Below are positions 18,699 through 27,105 of a stretch of DNA of 64,000 nt, in pieces; the first letter of the stretch is position 1; each line of letters opens with the position of its first letter. The notes beneath the pieces are model-generated. The model was not told the DNA's origin. It worked only from the letters and a program-made list of their open reading frames with translations, and did not search any database. Source of the DNA: Actinacidiphila rubida (lineage in GTDB: Bacteria > Actinomycetota > Actinomycetes > Streptomycetales > Streptomycetaceae); assembly GCF_900110255.1 (NCBI RefSeq), contig NZ_FODD01000007.1:1-64000 (forward strand). The letters are read 5' to 3'. A program made the position numbers and the translations under genes.

Positions 18699-19352
18699 GT
18701 GAACGCGCACCTGGTGTGGGACTGGAACGGCACCCTCTTCCACGACATCGACGCGGTGGTCGAAGCCACCAACGCCTCCTTCGGCGAGATCGGTCTGCCG
18801 CCGATCACTCTTCAGCGGTACCGCGAGATGTACTGCGTCCCGGTGCCCCGGTTCTACGAGCGGCTCATCGGGCGGCTGCCCACCGACGAGGAGTGGCAGG
18901 TCATGGACGCCTCGTTCCACCGGCACTACTGGACGCTCGCCGAGTCGTGCGGGCTCGCGGACGGCGCCGCGGAGCTGCTGGCGGCCCGCGCCGCGGCCGG
19001 GGCCACCCAGTCCCTGTGCTCGCTCGCGCCGCACGACAGGCTGCTGCCGATCGTCGCCTCCCACGGCATCAGCGGGCACTTCCAGCGGGTCGACGGCCGC
19101 ACCGACTCCTCCACCGCCGGCAAGGCCGCGCAGATGGCCCGCCACGTCCAGGCGCTCGGCATCGCCGACCCCCGCTCGGTGGTGGTCATCGGGGACGCGC
19201 TCGACGACGCGCTGGCGGCCGCCCACGTGGGCGCGCACGCCGTCCTGTACACCGGCGGCTCCCACAGCAGGGCCGCGCTGGAGGCCGCCGGCGTCCCCGT
19301 CGTCGACTCCCTGGCCGAAGCCGTCCACCAGGCCGAACGCATATCCGGCTGA
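18699..19352 (+). CDS. HAD superfamily phosphatase (phosphoglycolate phosphatase-like)
   Basis: This 217-residue protein has HAD motif I as VWDWNGTLFHD (residues 6-16), motif II in TQSLCSLAPHD, a Lys in STAGKAAQMARH, and motif IV in VVVIGDALDDALAA. A helical cap of about 85 residues separates motifs I and II. Motif I is DxN rather than the usual DxD: the nucleophile Asp is kept but the acid/base Asp is replaced by Asn. That may lower phosphatase turnover or indicate a different reaction. The GTG start is placed by the -10 element 7 bases upstream. The substrate is unknown. Confidence 0.8.
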   Translation: MNAHLVWDWNGTLFHDIDAVVEATNASFGEIGLPPITLQRYREMYCVPVPRFYERLIGRLPTDEEWQVMDASFHRHYWTLAESCGLADGAAELLAARAAAGATQSLCSLAPHDRLLPIVASHGISGHFQRVDGRTDSSTAGKAAQMARHVQALGIADPRSVVVIGDALDDALAAAHVGAHAVLYTGGSHSRAALEAAGVPVVDSLAEAVHQAERISG

Positions 19353-19618
19353 GCCCCGGGGACAGGGCTTTCTGTCCAATCGGGCCAAACGGGTGCGGTG
19401 CATTTGTACGAAGTCGGCGCATGACAGGCACCCCGGCCGGAGCGATAGCCTTGCTGGCGTGATCACTGTTGATCCGTGCACCCGGGGCGAATGCGTGCTT
19501 AAGGGCGCGACGAACCCCTTTTCCGGCATAGCGTCGTCCCGTAGCGGAAACCCCGCGTCGCGGTACGTCGTGCCATCACCCGACGTCACGCAATGGCGCG
19601 CGACAGGAGTCAGAGGAC
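19353..19618 (+). promoter_or_regulatory. gdh upstream region with an MtrA-like box
   Basis: The 266-base region contains the palindrome GTGATCAC near 19459 and an inverted repeat TTTCCG-N19-CGGAAA (19520-19550). The direct repeat ATCAC-ccgac-GTCAC lies at 19575-19589, 30 bases before the start codon. The last has the same half-sites and spacing as the mtrA box. AGGAG precedes the gdh ATG. The -35/-10 pair is not obvious. Confidence 0.45.
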
Positions 19619-22600
19619 ATGCAGACCAAGCTGGACGAAGCCAAAGCCGAGCTGCTGGAGCGGGCAGCGCGGGTCGGTGAGAACAGCCCGGCGGGGGGAC
19701 TTCCCGGCCAGGGCCTCGACACAGAGGCGCTGACCGCGTTCCTCAAGTGCTACTACCTGCACACCGCTCCCGAGGACATGGTGGACCGCGATCCGGTCGA
19801 CGTCTTCGGGGCCGCGGTCTCGCACTACCGCCTCGCGGAGAACCGCCCCCAGGGCACCGCGAACGTCCGGGTGCACACCCCGACGGTCGAGGAGAACGGC
19901 TGGCAGAGCACTCACACCGTGGTGGAGGTCGTCACCGACGACATGCCGTTCCTCGTCGACTCGGTCACCAGCGCCCTCACCCAGGCGAACCGTGCCATCC
20001 ACGTCGTCGTCCACCCGCAGATCCAGGTCCGCCGCGACGTCGCGGGCAAGCTGCTGGAGGTCATCGGGACCGCGGCGTGCGGCCCCGACGAGGAGCAGCT
20101 GCCGCACGACGTGTTCGTCGAGTCCTGGATCCACGTGGAGATCGACCGCGAGACGGACCGCGCGGACCTCAAGGAGATCAGCTCCGACCTGCGGCGCGTC
20201 CTCTCCGACGTGCGCGAGTCCGTCGAGGACTGGGCGAAGATGCGCCAGGCCGCGCTGTCCATCGCCGACGAGCTGGCCGCCACCCCGCCGCCGCTGGCGA
20301 AGCAGGAGACCGGCGAGGCGTGGGAGCTGATGCGCTGGCTGTCGGAGGACCACTTCACCTTCCTCGGCTACCGCGAGTACGAGCTGATCACCGAGCCCGG
20401 CACCGACGGCGACGAGGACGTGCTGGTGGCCGTCCCCGGCACCGGCCTGGGCATCCTGCGTTCCGACCCAGTGCACCCCGACGCCGACAGCACCCACCCG
20501 GGGCACCCCAACTCGCCCTCGTTCAGCAGGCTGTCGCCGGACTCCCGGGCCAAGGCGCGCGAGCACAAGCTGCTGATCCTCACCAAGGCCAACAGCCGCT
20601 CCACCGTGCACCGCCCGTCGTACCTGGACTACGTGGGCGTCAAGAAGTTCGACGCCGAGGGCAATGTGATCGGGGAGCGCCGCTTCCTCGGCCTGTTCTC
20701 CTCCGCCGCCTACACCGAGTCGGTGCGCCGGGTGCCGGTCATCCGCCGCAAGGTCGAGGAGGTGCTCGACGGCGCCGGCTTCTCCCCGGACAGCCACGAC
20801 GGCCGCGACCTGCTGCAGATCCTCGAGACCTACCCGCGCGACGAGCTGTTCCAGACGCCCGTCGACCAGCTGCGCGCCATCGTCACGAGCGTGCTGTACC
20901 TCCAGGAGCGCCGCAAGCTGCGGCTCTACCTCCGGCAGGACGAGTACGGGCGCTACTTCTCCGCGCTGGTCTACCTGCCGCGTGACCGCTACACCACCGC
21001 GGTGCGGCTGCGTCTGACGAACATCCTCCAGGAGGAACTGGGCGGCCACAGCGCCGACTTCACCGCCTGGAACACCGAGTCGGTGCTGTCCCGGCTGCAC
21101 TTCGTGATCCGGGTCGACCCCGGCACCCCGCTGCCGGTGATCACCGACGCCGACGTGGAGCGGATCGAGGGCCGGCTGTCGGAGGCCACCCGTTCGTGGA
21201 CGGACGGCTTCATCGAGGCGCTGACCGCCGAGTGCGGCGAGGAGCGTGCCGCGGAGCTGACCCGCCGCTACGCCGAGGCGTTCCCCGACGGCTACCGTTC
21301 CGACTTCTCGCCGCGCGCCGCCGTCGCCGACCTCCAGCACATCGAGAGCCTGGGCCCCGACGACTTCACGCTCAGCCTCTACGAGCCCGTCGGCGCCTCG
21401 CCCGAGGAGCGCCGGTTCAAGATCTACCGCACGGGCGCGCCCGTGTCGCTGTCCGCGGTGCTGCCGGTGCTGCAGCGCCTGGGCGTCGAGGTGGTCGACG
21501 AGCGCCCCTACGAGCTGCGCCGCACCGACAACACACGCGCCTGGGTGTACGACTTCGGCCTGCGCCTGGACCCGGCGCTCGGCGACCTCGGGGACGACGC
21601 CCGCGAGCGCTTCCAGGAGGCCTTCGCCGCCACCTGGACCGACCGCGCGGAGAACGACGGCTTCAACTCCCTGGTCCTGCGCGCCGGTCTGGACTGGCGG
21701 CAGGCGATGGTGCTGCGCGCCTACGCCAAGTACCTGCGGCAGGCCGGCTCCACCTTCAGCCAGGACTACATGGAGGACACCCTCCGCAACAACGTCCACA
21801 CCACGCGGCTGCTGGTCAACCTGTTCCAGGCGCGGCTGTCCCCGGACCACCAGCGGGCCGGCAGCGAGCTGACCGACGGCATCCTGGAGGAGCTGGGTGG
21901 CGCCCTCGACCAGGTCGCGAGCCTCGACGAGGACCGCATCCTGCGGTCGTTCCTCACCCTGATCAAGGCGACGCTGCGCACCAACTTCTTCCAGCGCAAC
22001 GACGAAGGCCGGCCGCACGCCTACCTGTCGATGAAGTTCGACCCGCAGGCGATCCCGGACCTGCCGGCGCCCCGCCCGGCGTACGAGATCTGGGTGTACT
22101 CGCCGCGCGTCGAGGGCGTGCACCTGCGGTTCGGCAAGGTCGCCCGAGGCGGCCTGCGCTGGTCCGACCGCCGTGAGGACTTCCGCACCGAGGTGCTCGG
22201 CCTGGTCAAGGCACAGATGGTGAAGAACACCGTCATCGTGCCGGTCGGCGCCAAGGGCGGCTTCGTCGGCAAGCGGCTGCCCGACCCGGCCGCGGACCGC
22301 GACGCGTGGCTGGCCGAGGGCATCGCCTCGTACAAGACCTTCATCTCCGGCCTGCTGGACATCACCGACAACCTGGTGGCCGGGGAGGTCGTCCCGCCCA
22401 AGGACGTGGTCCGGCACGACGAGGACGACACCTACCTGGTGGTCGCCGCGGACAAGGGCACCGCGTCGTTCTCCGACATCGCCAACGAGGTCGCCGTCTC
22501 CTACGGGTTCTGGCTCGGCGACGCGTTCGCCTCCGGCGGCTCGGTGGGCTACGACCACAAGAAGATGGCCATCACGTCGTCCGGCGCGTGGGAGTCGGTC

Positions 22601-24574
22601 AAGCGGCACTTCCGCGAGACGGGCCACAACACGCAGGAAGAGGACTTCACCGTCGTCGGCATCGGCGACATGTCCGGCGACGTGTTCGGCAACGGCATGC
22701 TGCTGTCGGAGCACATCCGGCTGGTGGCCGCCTTCGACCACCGGCACATCTTCATCGACCCGCACCCCGACGCGGCCACCTCGTACGCCGAGCGCCGCCG
22801 GATCTTCGAGCTGCCGCGCTCCTCGTGGGCGGACTACGACACCTCGCTGATCTCCTCCGGCGGCGGCGTCTTCCCGCGCTCCGCCAAGGCCATCCCGATC
22901 AACTCGCAGATCCGCGCGGCCCTCGGCATCGAGTCCACCGCGCCGAAGATCACCCCCGCCGAGCTGATGAAGGCGATCCTGCAGGCCCCCGTGGACCTGC
23001 TGTGGAACGGCGGCATCGGCACGTACGTGAAGGCGTCGAGCGAGTCGCACACCGACGTCGGCGACAAGGCCAACGACGCGATCCGCATCGACGGGTCGCA
23101 GTTGCGGGTCAAGGTGGTCGGCGAGGGCGGCAACCTGGGCTTCACGCAGCTCGGGCGGATCGAGTTCGCGCGGTCCGGCGGCCCCGACGGCACCGGCGGC
23201 CGGATCAACACCGACGCGATCGACAACAGCGCCGGTGTGGACGCCTCCGACCACGAGGTCAACATCAAGATCCTGCTCAACAGCGTGGTCGCCGACGGCG
23301 ACATGACCACCAAGCAGCGCAACACCCTCCTCGCGGAGATGACCCACGAGGTCGGCGACCTGGTGCTGCGCAACAACTACGCGCAGAACGTGGCGCTGGC
23401 CAACAGCATGGCGCAGGCGCCCAGCCTGCTCCACGCCCACCAGCGGTTCATCCGCCGGCTGGTGCGCGAGGGCAAGCTGGACCGGGGGCTGGAGTTCCTG
23501 CCCAGCGACCGGCAGATCCGCGAGCGGTTCGCCGCGGGGCAGGGCCTCACGCAGCCCGAGATGGCGGTGATCCTCGCCTACGCCAAGATCACCGTCGCCG
23601 CCGAGCTGATCGAGACCGACCTGCCCGACGACCCGTACCTGCGCTCGCTGCTGCACGCCTACTTCCCGGTGCCGCTGCGGGAGCGCTTCGCCGAGGCGAT
23701 CGACACCCACGCGCTGCACCGCGAGATCGTCACGACCGTGCTGGTCAACGACTCGATCAACAGCGGCGGCAGCACGTTCCTGCACCGGTTCAAGGAGGAG
23801 ATCGGCGCCACCACCGACGAGATTGTGCGGGCGCACACCGCCGCCCGCGCCATCTTCCGCCTCGGCCCGATCTGGGACGAGGTGGAGGCCCTCGACAACG
23901 TGGTGCCCGCCGACGTGCAGACCCGCATCCGGCTGCACGCCCGGCGGCTGGTGGAGCGCGCCACCCGCTGGCTGCTCAACAACCGCATGCAGCCGCTGCA
24001 GATCGGCGAGACCATCGAGTTCTTCTCGGAGGGCGTCGCCACGGTCTGGGCCCAGCTGCCGAAGCTGCTGCGGGGCGCGGACCTGGAGTGGTACCAGTCG
24101 GTGCACGACGAGCTGACCGGGGCGGGGGTCCCGGAGGAGCTGGCCACGCAGGTGTCGGGCTTCTCGGCGGCGTTCCCGATCCTCGACGTCGTCGACGTCG
24201 CCCACCGCGCCGGCACCACTCCGCTGGACGTCGCCGAGGTCTACTACGACCTGGCGGACCGGCTGCAGATCACCCAGCTGCTCGACCGGATCATCCAGCT
24301 GCCGCGCGACGACCGGTGGCAGTCGATGGCCCGCGCGGCGATCCGCGAGGACCTGTTCGCGGCGCACGCGGCGCTCACCGCCGACGTGCTGGGCGCCGGG
24401 AAGCCCGGGGCGAGCCCCGAGCAGCGCTACCAGGCGTGGGAGGAGCTGAACTCCGGGCTGGTCGGCCGGGCCCGCACGACCCTGGAGGAGATCCAGGGCG
24501 CGGAAGAGTTCGACCTGGCGAGCCTGTCGGTGGCGATGCGGACGTTCCGCACGCTGCTGCGCACGCACCGCTGA
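19619..24574 (+). CDS. gdhB: NAD-specific glutamate dehydrogenase, large (L180) class
   Basis: This 1651-residue enzyme, probably hexameric, oxidatively deaminates glutamate to 2-oxoglutarate with NAD. It belongs to the 180-kDa class first characterised in Streptomyces clavuligerus. The long N-terminal region (about 1-700) carries ACT-like regulatory modules. The catalytic domain shows GLRWSDRREDFRTEVLGLV near 845, with VKNTVIVPVGAKGG carrying the catalytic Lys region near 870. The dinucleotide-binding part includes GIGDMSGDVFGNGML near 1015. A helical C-terminal domain completes it. The gene is monocistronic between a regulatory gap and a 50-base palindromic terminator. The class is known for allosteric control by amino acids such as Asp or Arg. 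Confidence 0.95.
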   Translation: MQTKLDEAKAELLERAARVGENSPAGGLPGQGLDTEALTAFLKCYYLHTAPEDMVDRDPVDVFGAAVSHYRLAENRPQGTANVRVHTPTVEENGWQSTHTVVEVVTDDMPFLVDSVTSALTQANRAIHVVVHPQIQVRRDVAGKLLEVIGTAACGPDEEQLPHDVFVESWIHVEIDRETDRADLKEISSDLRRVLSDVRESVEDWAKMRQAALSIADELAATPPPLAKQETGEAWELMRWLSEDHFTFLGYREYELITEPGTDGDEDVLVAVPGTGLGILRSDPVHPDADSTHPGHPNSPSFSRLSPDSRAKAREHKLLILTKANSRSTVHRPSYLDYVGVKKFDAEGNVIGERRFLGLFSSAAYTESVRRVPVIRRKVEEVLDGAGFSPDSHDGRDLLQILETYPRDELFQTPVDQLRAIVTSVLYLQERRKLRLYLRQDEYGRYFSALVYLPRDRYTTAVRLRLTNILQEELGGHSADFTAWNTESVLSRLHFVIRVDPGTPLPVITDADVERIEGRLSEATRSWTDGFIEALTAECGEERAAELTRRYAEAFPDGYRSDFSPRAAVADLQHIESLGPDDFTLSLYEPVGASPEERRFKIYRTGAPVSLSAVLPVLQRLGVEVVDERPYELRRTDNTRAWVYDFGLRLDPALGDLGDDARERFQEAFAATWTDRAENDGFNSLVLRAGLDWRQAMVLRAYAKYLRQAGSTFSQDYMEDTLRNNVHTTRLLVNLFQARLSPDHQRAGSELTDGILEELGGALDQVASLDEDRILRSFLTLIKATLRTNFFQRNDEGRPHAYLSMKFDPQAIPDLPAPRPAYEIWVYSPRVEGVHLRFGKVARGGLRWSDRREDFRTEVLGLVKAQMVKNTVIVPVGAKGGFVGKRLPDPAADRDAWLAEGIASYKTFISGLLDITDNLVAGEVVPPKDVVRHDEDDTYLVVAADKGTASFSDIANEVAVSYGFWLGDAFASGGSVGYDHKKMAITSSGAWESVKRHFRETGHNTQEEDFTVVGIGDMSGDVFGNGMLLSEHIRLVAAFDHRHIFIDPHPDAATSYAERRRIFELPRSSWADYDTSLISSGGGVFPRSAKAIPINSQIRAALGIESTAPKITPAELMKAILQAPVDLLWNGGIGTYVKASSESHTDVGDKANDAIRIDGSQLRVKVVGEGGNLGFTQLGRIEFARSGGPDGTGGRINTDAIDNSAGVDASDHEVNIKILLNSVVADGDMTTKQRNTLLAEMTHEVGDLVLRNNYAQNVALANSMAQAPSLLHAHQRFIRRLVREGKLDRGLEFLPSDRQIRERFAAGQGLTQPEMAVILAYAKITVAAELIETDLPDDPYLRSLLHAYFPVPLRERFAEAIDTHALHREIVTTVLVNDSINSGGSTFLHRFKEEIGATTDEIVRAHTAARAIFRLGPIWDEVEALDNVVPADVQTRIRLHARRLVERATRWLLNNRMQPLQIGETIEFFSEGVATVWAQLPKLLRGADLEWYQSVHDELTGAGVPEELATQVSGFSAAFPILDVVDVAHRAGTTPLDVAEVYYDLADRLQITQLLDRIIQLPRDDRWQSMARAAIREDLFAAHAALTADVLGAGKPGASPEQRYQAWEELNSGLVGRARTTLEEIQGAEEFDLASLSVAMRTFRTLLRTHR

Positions 24575-24597
24575 GCAAGGCACGCGCCGCGTGAGAA

Positions 24598-24647
24598 GCG
24601 AAGGGGGCGGGCCGCACACCGTACGGTGTGCGGCCCGCCCCCTTCGC
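24598..24647. terminator. bidirectional terminator, perfect 50-base palindrome
   Basis: Bases 24598-24622 are the exact reverse complement of 24623-24647, centred on CCGTACGG. It sits between the convergent gdh and kinase genes (23 bases from gdh and 41 from the kinase stop) and would fold identically on both transcripts. There is no T tract. Confidence 0.9.
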
Positions 24648-24688
24648 CTGAGCGGGTCATGCGGGTCACGCGCGGGCGGGCGGAGCGG

Positions 24689-26842
24689 TCAGCCGGAGCC
24701 CGGGGACGGCGTCTCGCCGCCCGGCATCCGCCACACCGTCAGCAGCGCGGTGTAGCCGGGCATCCCGCTTCCGCTCCCGCTGTCGTCGGGCTTGGTCTCG
24801 CCGGTGATCTGCAGCATGGCCAGGTTGCCGTCGGTCGTGACCGTGCACAGCACCGAGCCCTTGGTGAAGTACGTGTCCTTGTCCAGGTCGTCCTTCGAGA
24901 TGGTGCCGGGCAGCGCGTCCGCGCCGACGCCCTCGCGGCACGCCTCGTAGGTCGTGCCGTCCGACTTGCCGAACGTGGACAGGAAGCGCATCGAGCTGTC
25001 GCCCCAGTCCTGGTACTCGATCTCGTAGCCGTCCGTGTCGCCGATCTCCGCGTTGGGGGCGGCGGTGGCGTGGTCGAGGTCGACGTGCGTGCCGCTGTTC
25101 CAGGCAGGCGGGCGCAGCACGAACTTGCGGTTCTGGAAGAGGAGTTGTGGATCGCCGGTGGCGGTGGGCGTCGCCGGGGTGGTCGGCGCGTCCCCGGCCG
25201 GCACACCCGTGCCGGTGGTGGCAGGCGCCTGCGTGGGGGGGTGCGTCGTGCGCGGCCCGGACGCCGTGCCGGTGCCGCCGCTCGCGGCGTCGCGCCCGTC
25301 CGCGCCCGAGCCGCTGCTGCCGCCCTGGCGGGCGAGCGCCCAGGTCAGGGTCACGGCCAGCACCAGTGCGATGACCATGCCGCCGACGACGAGGACCTTG
25401 CGGGCCGTGCCGTTCGGACCTGCCGTGCCGTTCGGAGCGGCGGTGTCGTGACCGGGCGGTTCCGGCTGTCCGGGCCGGCCCGTCTGCCCGCTCCAGCCGG
25501 CCGGCGGCGGGGCACTCGGGTCCTGGGGACCCGTGTACCCCGTGTGCTCCGCGGGCCCGGGCGGATACGCCTGGAAGGACGTCCCCGGCCCGTACGCCTG
25601 CGACGGCCCGGTCCCGTACCCCTGCGGTGTCCCCGGGGACGCCGCGGGCGGCACCACGGGCGGACGGGCCGGCGGCGCCCCGGCCGCACCCCCGCCCCCG
25701 GCTGCCGCTCCCGCCGCACCCGCTGCCGCTCCCGCGGCCCCCGCACTCGCCGCGCCCGCTCCGCCCACCGAAGGTGGCCGGTCCGGCGGCGCCGGGACCG
25801 TGGGCGGCACGTCCGGCACCGTCGGGCCCGCCACCTGGCCGGTCCGCCCGGCCGTCGCCGCCGTCCCGTCCGCGCCCTCCGGTTCCGGAGGCGCCGCCGC
25901 GGCCGCCTCGCGCACGGCGATGTCCGCGGCCACGGCCGCCGGAAGCCAGCCGGTGAACTCCCGCAGCGGCCGCCCCGCCGCCTGCTCGCACAGTTCCGCG
26001 AGCTGCGCGGGGGAGGGGCGGTCGGCCGGTTCCGCGGTCAGGCAGCGTTCGAGCAGCGGGCGCAGCGCGTCGGGGTAGCCGGACAGGTCCGGCGGCCGTA
26101 TCGCGGTGTTGGCGATCTTCGTGGCGAGGGTGATCGCCCCGGCCGTCCCGTACGGGTGGCGGCCGGTGGCCGCGACGGCCGCGATCAGGCCCAGCGAGAA
26201 CAGGTCGCTGGCCGGCGTCAGGTCGAGCCCGTTGGCGTGCTCCGGCGACATGAACTGCGGGGTGCCGATGAGCCCGCCGCTGCGGGTGATCTGCGTGGAG
26301 TCCGCGGCACGCGCGATGCCGAAGTCGATCACCCACGGCCCGTTCGCCGCCAGCAGGATGTTGCTGGGCTTCAGGTCGCGGTGGATGACGCCGCCGGCGT
26401 GCACCGCGCGCAGCGCCTCGGCGGTGCAGCCCACGAGTTGCAGCACCGCGGGCAGGGGCAGCGGGCCGTGCCGGGCCAGCGCCTCGTCCAGCGGCATCCC
26501 GGGCACGTACGTGGTGGCCAGCCACGGCTGGCCGCCGGTGGTGTCGTGGTCGACGACCGGCACCACGTGGAAGCCCTGCACCCGCCGCGCGGCCAGCACC
26601 TCCTGCTGGAACCGCCGCCGGAACTCCTCGTCCTGCGCGTACTCGCGCCTGATCACCTTCAGCGCGACGGGCTGGCCGCCGCGCGTGTGGGAGAGGTAGA
26701 CGGTGCCCATGCCGCCCTCGCCGATCCGGGCGAGCAGCCGGTACCCGGCCTGGTCGCGCGGGTCCTGCGGGCCAAGCGGCTGGAGCGGACTGGCGTCATC
26801 GTGGCTGGCGATCTCGGCACCCCCCGGTAGGCGAACGGGCAC
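24689..26842 (-). CDS. transmembrane Ser/Thr protein kinase
   Basis: This 717-residue receptor-type Hanks kinase has a kinase domain at about 30-285. It shows the glycine loop IGEGGMGTVY, the Lys in VALKVI, the catalytic loop HRDLKPSN, DFG in VIDFGIARA and the activation-segment end GTPQFMSPEHA. A low-complexity Ala/Gly/Pro linker follows to about 475, then one transmembrane helix (VLVVGGMVIALVLAVTLTWALA, about 478-500). The extracellular domain of about 215 residues has several conserved Cys and the NRKFVLRPPAWNSGT segment, and is probably a sensor. The GTG at 26842 is the only plausible start. All catalytic residues are present, so it should be active. Confidence 0.92.
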   Translation of the reverse strand: MPVRLPGGAEIASHDDASPLQPLGPQDPRDQAGYRLLARIGEGGMGTVYLSHTRGGQPVALKVIRREYAQDEEFRRRFQQEVLAARRVQGFHVVPVVDHDTTGGQPWLATTYVPGMPLDEALARHGPLPLPAVLQLVGCTAEALRAVHAGGVIHRDLKPSNILLAANGPWVIDFGIARAADSTQITRSGGLIGTPQFMSPEHANGLDLTPASDLFSLGLIAAVAATGRHPYGTAGAITLATKIANTAIRPPDLSGYPDALRPLLERCLTAEPADRPSPAQLAELCEQAAGRPLREFTGWLPAAVAADIAVREAAAAAPPEPEGADGTAATAGRTGQVAGPTVPDVPPTVPAPPDRPPSVGGAGAASAGAAGAAAGAAGAAAGGGGAAGAPPARPPVVPPAASPGTPQGYGTGPSQAYGPGTSFQAYPPGPAEHTGYTGPQDPSAPPPAGWSGQTGRPGQPEPPGHDTAAPNGTAGPNGTARKVLVVGGMVIALVLAVTLTWALARQGGSSGSGADGRDAASGGTGTASGPRTTHPPTQAPATTGTGVPAGDAPTTPATPTATGDPQLLFQNRKFVLRPPAWNSGTHVDLDHATAAPNAEIGDTDGYEIEYQDWGDSSMRFLSTFGKSDGTTYEACREGVGADALPGTISKDDLDKDTYFTKGSVLCTVTTDGNLAMLQITGETKPDDSGSGSGMPGYTALLTVWRMPGGETPSPGSG

Positions 26843-27105
26843 GATGCTATCCGTGCGCCCCGCACGGCTCGCCCGATGGTCCCCAACTCGTCGCCGAACC
26901 AACGGAGTTCCGTGACATGCCCGCCGCCGGGCCGCAACGGCGCCGAGGCTCCGGCCCCGGACCCGTGTGCGTCCGAGCCCGACGCCTGCCCCGTTCGGCG
27001 GGCTCCGCCACCCCGCGCGCGGCCGCCGAGCGGGCCGGACCCGCCTGCCCCTCGGCCGGACGACCGCCCCGCGCCTGTCCCAAGTACCGCCCCGTGCACC
27101 TCCGT
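26843..27105 (-). promoter_or_regulatory. kinase promoter region and preceding gap
   Basis: This 263-base gap lies on the minus-strand path between the GT-C gene and the kinase. It includes the hairpin CCGTGCG-ccc-CGCACGG (26851-26867) immediately upstream of a TAGCAT hexamer (26844-26849). The hairpin could end the upstream transcript or be an operator. No gene with convincing codon bias is present. Confidence 0.35.

Noticed and set aside
19610..24619. 1669-codon open frame antisense to glutamate dehydrogenase
   Set aside because: It is a mirror frame produced by GC-rich codon bias; its composition is low-complexity His/Val/Leu/Arg and the plus-strand frame encodes a complete known enzyme.
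26844..26849. Leaderless promoter TAGCAT for the minus-strand kinase
   Set aside because: Only one base separates the hexamer from the GTG, too close for a transcription start at the start codon; the hexamer may be chance or the start may differ.
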